The notes under the pieces are model-generated. The model was given only the letters and a program-made list of their open reading frames with translations. It made no database searches and had not been told where the DNA came from. 64,000 bases of DNA. It comes from Thozetella sp. PMI_491. Lineage: Eukaryota > Ascomycota > Sordariomycetes > Chaetosphaeriales > Chaetosphaeriaceae. Positions 58,515-64,000 of the stretch are shown here, piece after piece (the first letter of the stretch is position 1; the number at the start of each line of letters is the position of its first letter). The stretch spans positions 682,001 to 746,000 of the forward strand of contig MU270024.1 of assembly GCA_021432635.1 (NCBI GenBank). Direction: 5' to 3'. A program made the translations under genes and the position numbers.

Positions 58515-59128
58515 ATGTTTGCCTGCAACGTGCTTCCGCTTGTCATTACGGCTGGCTTTATCGTTTCCTCGTTTGCAGCTCCTGTCGGACCCGATACTCC
58601 TGTTTGGCAGTACGCGAATGTCACTCGCGACCCTTCGACTCTCCTCGCAACCCGCCAATCAACCCAAACCACTGTCTGGTGTGGTTGTGGCTTTACTCTT
58701 GACCCTACTGACACAAACAATGCTGTGACTGGCTTTTCCAACACGCCAGAATTTGAACTCAACCCTGGCGATGCCTTCAGTCTTACTGTAGGAAGTGTGG
58801 TGGCTTTCGCGTGCAACTTTGGCTCCTCTACCCAAATACTCACGGGATTTGCCTACAAAACAGGTGTCCAAGGCCCTATTTCACAGGCCTGCGGAGGCTT
58901 TATTGCCGGTACACAATCGGTGCCCCCATTTTTTAACTCCAACGTCTTTTTTGGATACGTCCGGTAACTATCTTACTCCCCAATCCTTGTTATCAGTAGA
59001 CTATTCCTCACCATATTTAATCGTGTAGAAACACGGGACAATCGCTATCGGCTACATGCAATGGCGCAGAGAGCTCGCCTGCACATGTTTCTTTCACCAC
59101 AGGTGGCAATCCACCAAAGATCTGCTAG
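58515..59128 (+). CDS. Small secreted cysteine-containing protein
   Basis: Two exons, 58515-58963 and 59029-59128, joined over a 65-base intron (GTAACT...GTAG), give 182 residues. Without splicing the frame stops after 150 residues; the second exon adds a well-composed tail ending in Cys. The start MFACNVLPLVITAGFIVSSFAA is a signal peptide. The mature part has six cysteines (C-x-C near residue 57, then spaced singles, the last residue being Cys), suggesting three disulfides, and a repeated TGF...TTGG-type glycine/threonine pattern. It has no known domain that I recognise; this size and cysteine content is usual for fungal effectors or surface proteins. It is isolated between gene-poor regions. 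Confidence 0.65.
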
Positions 59129-59997
59129 GATTGAGATTACAGGCCTTTTTCGCTATGATGGCTTGTACATGTTGGGAAAAAGGTGAAGGTGAAGATAAGG
59201 TAGCAGTTCGTAAGCGGATGCTCACCAGGTCATTTCCACGTTACTCTTAGGGATCTGCCCCGTCACAATTACTTTTTCGCACAATCCTTCCGCTACACAA
59301 TGATTTTCTTGTTGTAGCCGCAACCTTTTTTAGATCTAAGAATTTTACGTGCGAGAGCAAATTCCTACCGCAACTCCCCATATTAACAACCCAAAGTGAA
59401 CCACAGCTAGATTAACGCAGTAGATCTATGTGAATATAACCCCAGGCGATGACACGGCCCCTGCCATGTTCAGGTACTGGATTAGACCGCGCCTCGCGAG
59501 CCAGCCGGCACCTCCGACGCCTTCGAAAAGGCCAATCCAGCTGGAGTTGGTGGGCGGCAGCCAGGCTTCGACGATGACGCAATCGCCCTCGGCAGGATGT
59601 GTACAGTGACGGTTACGTTTTCATATGCCTCCAGCTATGTGTACACGATGTTGATTCCGTTGATAATCCGCTGAATAATATCCCTTGCAGCATCATGGCC
59701 GAACAAGGTAATCAGTGGGTCCTCGAATGCAAGCACACGGCGAAATCGTTGGCGAGTAATAGAGAAGCATATGATAAACACCCACTCCATGAATCGACCT
59801 CCCGTAGAGAAAGAGGACATGGTTTTTCTCCTGGATCCTGAATCTTTATAACAAGATTTATCATAGACACACTGGCTAGTCGTATGGCCGCGAATGGCCA
59901 CGGCTTACTGTTTTTACCAGCAGTCGCGACTGGCTTTGCAAACGTCTAGCGGAAGTTCAACCCCCGCGGCATCGTCATCAGCCGCGGCACTGCACCA
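59129..59997. other. Intergenic stretch, nothing recognised
   Basis: No gene features seen. A minus-strand frame at 59635-59901 has no motif. Confidence 0.45.
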
Positions 59998-60800
59998 CAG
60001 ACTACTCTTGTATCAAGTCGGCCCATGCCCTGAAGAATAGCCCCTGAATTGTGTCCTTCTTCTTTCCGGTCAGTCCCGGTGATATAGCAAAGTCTCTAAG
60101 ATAGTGTATAATAGCGGCAGTCTCCATCCCTCCATCGTTGTCCTCCTGGTCATCTTTCAAGTGTCTCGTCATTCTGCAGATCCAGTATATTTGCTTCGAA
60201 GAAAAATCTGCCGTGCGGCGAGAGAACATCTGTTCTCGTTTGACCCACGCTCTCTAAAGTAGTGGGCTGTCATCTACATCTTCACGGAACGAGCTGGCAA
60301 TCTTCGAACCTCCTCTGAAGAAGACTCTTCCCTCACATCGACCGTTCATACTGGCCCTAAAGTCGATAGGGATCCCGGAGCGGATTCGATAAGCAAGAAA
60401 TCCTTGGCAAGCAGCGCTGGCTAAGGTTACACCAATGGTAAGATATACGCTGTCAATATGGCCCATCCGTTGTATCTCATCTATCCAATCCGCATTCTGA
60501 TTCTGACCTTGAACAATGCAGAGCGCATGTACCCAAAGATTTTGGATTCGGAGCTTACGGACTACCATGACGGCATCCTGGATTGTCGGGGAGAGCAGTG
60601 CTAAGGCACGCCCTGCATCATTTGGCTGAGGGTCTCGGTAGAGTAATATAGCCAGCCTGGTTTGTTACCCAGCAGTAGCCGAGAGCCGCGTACTTCAGTA
60701 GCAACATTTGGCTGCCCGGGCAAGCCGATATCAGCAGTTGCTGGCGGTGACGAGAGAACAGCTCTGGCCCAAAAAGGATTTCTATCGCGATCTTCGGCAC
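59998..60800 (-). pseudogene. HET-domain (heterokaryon incompatibility-type) pseudogene
   Basis: Minus-strand pieces in different frames follow the order of a HET domain: YAALGYCWVTNQAGYITL near 60690 (canonical ALSYCWG), then RKLRIQNLWVHALCIVQ near 60530 (canonical WIDALCI), DWIDEIQRMGHIDSVYLTI, and finally FSRRTADFSSKQIYWIC near 60210 (canonical ERxLSxRxLxFxxxQxxWEC). Frameshifts and stops separate the pieces, and the conserved Gly after YCW and the Asp of WIDALCI are changed. So the gene is not functional. HET genes evolve quickly in filamentous ascomycetes and decayed copies are common. Confidence 0.7.
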
Positions 60801-61561
60801 AAAATAGTGAGTCAGGCTACTCTGTAACTTTGTAAGAGGACTAATCTGCCTACGGCTAGATTATCTGAAATTCTAGAGCCACATATGCTGACCTTTCTCC
60901 ACGCACCATGTCCAAATGCTTCAGGTATAGGAACAAAATCTTTCCTATATAATACTCTGCATAATTCAATCTTTAGTGCTTGGGTCATCATGGATTCTGC
61001 TAGACGCCGCTTTGTCTACGACTCAATCTTCAAGATGCAGTCCGGACCAACCCCAGATACTCCATCACGTTTACCTTTTTTCTGTCAGAGAATTGCATAA
61101 TCAGAGAGACTGTGGATCGAATACAAGTCACTTACAAGCCGGTGCACCCAGCACTGATGCAGCCGTAGCCGAGAGAAGAATCAGAATGAAGGTGGTTTTC
61201 ATACTGACAGTGATCGATCTTGAGCTTCTATGGGGTCTGCTCGGTTTAGATGTAGTAGGCTAAGCTTGCGTTTAGGGGTCGTGGTCACGAACGGATTGGA
61301 AATGGAGCCTGTAGACCCAGGAATGAAGTGCTTTTTATACCTAAGGACGCTAATGTGTAGACAAAATTATAATATCTGCATTGGCACCTTTCTTCAATAT
61401 TGCTGGGCCCGACTAAGGTGCAGGCTAGTTATACTAGCTTATTCCAGAAGGTAACACACAAGAACGGCCGGAACTTTTGTAACACTGCAGAACACGAGAA
61501 GCAATAAATTTCAAAGTAGGCAAATATTCCACAAACAAACCGCTCAGATGTGGTACAGCTT
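60801..61561. other. Intergenic stretch, nothing recognised
   Basis: No gene or RNA identified. Confidence 0.45.
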
Positions 61562-61857
61562 TTACTTCTTGTTGCACGACGCCGACGAGGGCGTTCTGAC
61601 GTGTTTCGAGTATCCCCTCTTGGTCTCAAAGGCAGTGCCGCAAATGTCACATCTGAGAGTGCTGCCCCCGGTTTTTTTCGCTGTCCATTTTGCCTCGCCT
61701 TCGTCCTGTCTTTTATTGGCTTTGTTAGACCATGCCTTTTCCCTTGCATTTGCGCCTCGCTGCTACCCTTTGATCGCTGGTTGGTACACAGTTGCGATAT
61801 GAAATGTCTCACTCGCCGTCCTGCTCTTGCAACCAGTTCGGTAGATGAGAAAAGCAT
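61562..61857 (-). CDS. Possible small zinc-finger protein
   Basis: Two exons, 61857-61813 and 61762-61562, with a short intron (GTGAGA...GTAG, 50 bases), would encode 81 residues. The C-terminal part holds a single finger-like motif CDICGTAFETKRGYSKH with a later cysteine before a KK end; it has the C-x2-C and first His of a C2H2 finger, the fourth ligand being unclear. The remainder is lysine- and arginine-rich. The finger appears only in this frame; a longer overlapping open frame does not contain it. It might instead be the last exon of a larger decayed gene. Confidence 0.35.
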
Positions 61858-62499
61858 GTGTGGCCTGATATGACGCAATTAGGACGTAAGGGACGTAGGT
61901 AGCGTTATTATGCGTTCGTTAAGGGGAGAAAGAAGGAGCAAGACCCGGTATATATTGACTGGTGTTGGCAACTCACTTGACTCGATGCTAGAATCCGGGC
62001 CGTCTTCTGCTTCCATCACTCCCGAGAAGCTCCACAAAATCTAAGGTAATATAGAGCGAAAATAAGCTTATAACCGGGGCGCAAAGATCGTGTCTTAGGA
62101 GAAGCTGATTGTGCCTAGATTTTGACCGAGGAGTAAGAAGAAGCTCTCGCCGAGCAACTCACCAACTACTTGGCCATTCTACCACACACCACAAGTCTAA
62201 GAGTCCAGGTCTAAAGCCCTATATTTTACATGAAGGTCCAAATTTCATCTTGGTAAGCTCTCCGCAGCAAAGAGAAATCGCCAAGTACAAGTGCATTCGT
62301 TATACCACTTGTCTCACAGCTTCTAAGCGTTACTCATTTCAGATATTAAGTAAAAATAGCTATCATCTTCCATCGTATCCTACATATTGCTAAGGGAAAG
62401 ATATTCTGACAATTATAATCTCGAGGAAGCAAACTATTGGAAGAATCCTAGATTGAAGTTTATACAATTTACTTAGACCCTTAAAAAAGCTTTAAGCTC
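61858..62499. other. Intergenic stretch, nothing recognised
   Basis: AT-rich, no motif-bearing frame. Confidence 0.45.
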
Positions 62500-63431
62500 T
62501 TATATATTTGCAGTTGACCCTCCATACACATGAATCTGTTTGAGTGTGAGTGATTCGTCCGGCACATGTTCCCAGGTCACGGGGAAACGACCTGCTCTGG
62601 TGCGGTTCCCTACTTACGGTCTCATCCACGCATCCGCTCGGGGCATTGTAGCCGTAATCGCCGGTGTTGATATAGAGCTGGCCCTCTCCACCGCAGACGT
62701 ACCATGCGGCTGGATTGGGCCGGGTGAGATCGTCCGCGGTCCACGTCAGTGTGTCACCCGCGAGCGAGAAAGTCCCATAAATGTTGGCCGTTGCGTCAAA
62801 CCATGTCTCCAGTGCCCGTTGTGACTTATTGTTCGCATCTTCCACCCCCAGATACAGCACCTGGCCGCTAACATTGCCCGTGTAGTATTGCACTTGCCCA
62901 TCCGCCACCCGAAACTGCCCCGCCATACTCGCCGGGCCTAGATATGCATCGCTGAATCCAGACGACGGCGTTGCCGTCGGCCCCGGCTGCAGATATGAGT
63001 GTGAGTACGGAGACTCGACGGCTCGGATCCACGAGTATCCTGAGACTAGGGTTGCAGTGCCTGATGCTGTATTGTCAGGGGTGCGAGTCGTTGTGGTTGC
63101 CTTTGTTACTGTCGTAGTGGCCGGGGTCGTGGATGTGCTCTTGCCCGTGCTTGCTGTTGCTGTTCCCGGCACGCATTGGTAATAGTAAGGGCTGTTGTTG
63201 CCAGGGTAAGCTTGTGATTGACGCGTGAATATAGAGCGTGGGCGTGTCACTTAAGGTCAGAGCAGATATAACCGCCAACGCAAGATGTGTCGCCATTATA
63301 CCCAATACCTCCACCTGTGAATGTTGTCAGAGTATGGCTATATGCGTGGAAGCATAAGATCGCGATGCTTTACATTGGCCCCATGCAGACTGCTGACCAG
63401 ATGCAGCTCCAGCAAGCAGCGCTGATAGCAT
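62500..63431 (-). CDS. Secreted protein with N-terminal CBM1 cellulose-binding module
   Basis: Four exons, 63431-63374, 63314-63251, 63191-62618 and 62535-62500, join in phase and give 243 residues. A short signal peptide (MLSALLAGAASG) is followed at once by a complete CBM1 assembled over three exons: QQSAWGQCGGIGYNGDTSC, then CVGGYICSDLNPYYYQCVPG. A Thr-rich linker follows, then a domain beginning SGYSWIRAVESPYSHSYLQ with blocks GQFRVADGQVQYYTG and WYVCGGEGQLYINTG, which I know only as a recurrent fungal secreted module without a firm function. CBM1 anchors proteins to cellulose or crystalline polysaccharide. The last exon is the least certain; without splicing the frame runs on to 62492 with poorer sequence. 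No catalytic residues can be named. Confidence 0.75.
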
Positions 63432-64000
63432 GAAGATTTTCGCCAAGCCAGAACTTGGCGCAAAATTTAGACAGTTCCAAAAAGCCATGTCCTGGTTGGT
63501 AATAGCTGAAGTTAGGTAGTGATACTTGGTGAGCTTGAATAAGCAATATCCGCAATGTGTTGACAGGGCAGAGCCTCGGTATTTGAAGCCAAAAAAATCT
63601 GCTAGCTACTAACTTTCTTCTGCAATAAATGCAAGGGGAAACAATCCGACTACCCCTCATCAATGCATTATAAAGTACTTGTTATTGACAAGTTCACTCG
63701 GCTCTCCGGGCCCGTACACCGGGCTAATGCAGACAAGGTTACAGTTGGCCGTGATATCGCACCAGTCTCCTTGCGACAAGATATGGACTATAGCCGTCCT
63801 ATTAATGGAGAAATGTAGTCATTGGAAAATAAAACCGAGACAATAGTAGGTGTTCTACGTCCAAGTTGCAACGTCGGATTCTTAGTAGCTATAATCCCAC
63901 CAATCCTTCGTAATTCTGGTTCGGAGTCTCGTTCCGAGAAATAAGCGGCTCTAGCCGGGATGCGACAAGGGCGACTAGTTAGTGAGCCCGACAAGAGTAA
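63432..64000. other. Right-edge stretch, nothing recognised
   Basis: Upstream region of the CBM1 gene and the window edge. No gene seen. Confidence 0.5.

Noticed and set aside
61429-61878. 149-residue minus-strand frame
   Set aside because: Its composition is poor, and the zinc-finger motif lies in another frame; the spliced 81-residue model is preferred.
62592-62617. 26-base intron at the end of the CBM1 gene
   Set aside because: Too short for a spliceosomal intron; the acceptor at 62536 gives an 82-base intron in phase.
1-64000. tRNA, rRNA, CRISPR or bacterial-type operon signals
   Set aside because: Nothing of the kind was seen; the introns and gene families show fungal nuclear DNA.

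Overview
The window reads as nuclear DNA of a filamentous ascomycete, most likely a Sordariomycete of the Hypocreales type. The evidence is the gene set (Zn2Cys6 regulators, a DUF3425 bZIP, HET and LysM families, CBM1 and CBM18 modules, a highly reducing polyketide synthase) and the many short introns (about 47-110 bp, GTRNGT...YAG) needed to join reading frames. Gene density is low, and AT-rich decayed stretches alternate with coding islands. All exon joins were made by eye from splice signals, reading phase and family conservation. I saw no tRNA, rRNA or CRISPR.

Left part (1-12.3 kb): a Zn2Cys6-family regulator cut by the window edge; a TRI12-type MFS transporter broken by two frameshifts and a stop; a large C2H2-like zinc-finger protein; a DUF3425 bZIP factor; an intact short-chain dehydrogenase; and one weak hypothetical ORF.

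Middle part (12.9-33.3 kb): mainly secreted proteins. These are a DUF7029/DUF7223-type protein, a two-part SGNH hydrolase, a CBM18-GH18 chitinase, an astacin-like zinc protease and a seven-LysM protein. The last four are consecutive and all have signal peptides, which suggests a chitin or cell-wall-directed extracellular set. A UCH-type deubiquitinase and a DUF7730-like protein are also here, together with an AT-rich, TpA-rich stretch (16.1-17.4 kb) that looks like RIP-eroded repeat DNA.

Central-right part (34.9-55.2 kb): a biosynthetic gene cluster. A 2566-residue highly reducing PKS (KS-AT-DH-cMT-inactive ER-KR-ACP) is divergent from a gene whose single reading frame fuses an adenylating (ANL) enzyme to a LovC-like trans-acting enoyl reductase. 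Downstream lie a Zn2Cys6 regulator, an MFS exporter, a LovG-like serine hydrolase and a secreted aldose-1-epimerase-like protein. A 9-bp motif, CGGCGRGTT, occurs in close pairs in the PKS/ANL-ER divergent promoter and upstream of the epimerase-like gene, and twice upstream of the exporter, with a one-mismatch copy upstream of the hydrolase. It is a candidate binding site of the cluster regulator. The inferred logic is that the PKS and ANL-ER build a methylated reduced chain, the hydrolase releases it, the ANL domain may re-activate an acid, and the MFS exports the product.

Right end (55-64 kb): gene-poor, with decayed genes (an SDR fragment and a HET-domain pseudogene), a small secreted cysteine protein, a possible small zinc-finger protein and a CBM1 secreted protein. 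A second SDR pseudogene lies at 33.6-34.0 kb beside the 3' end of the PKS.
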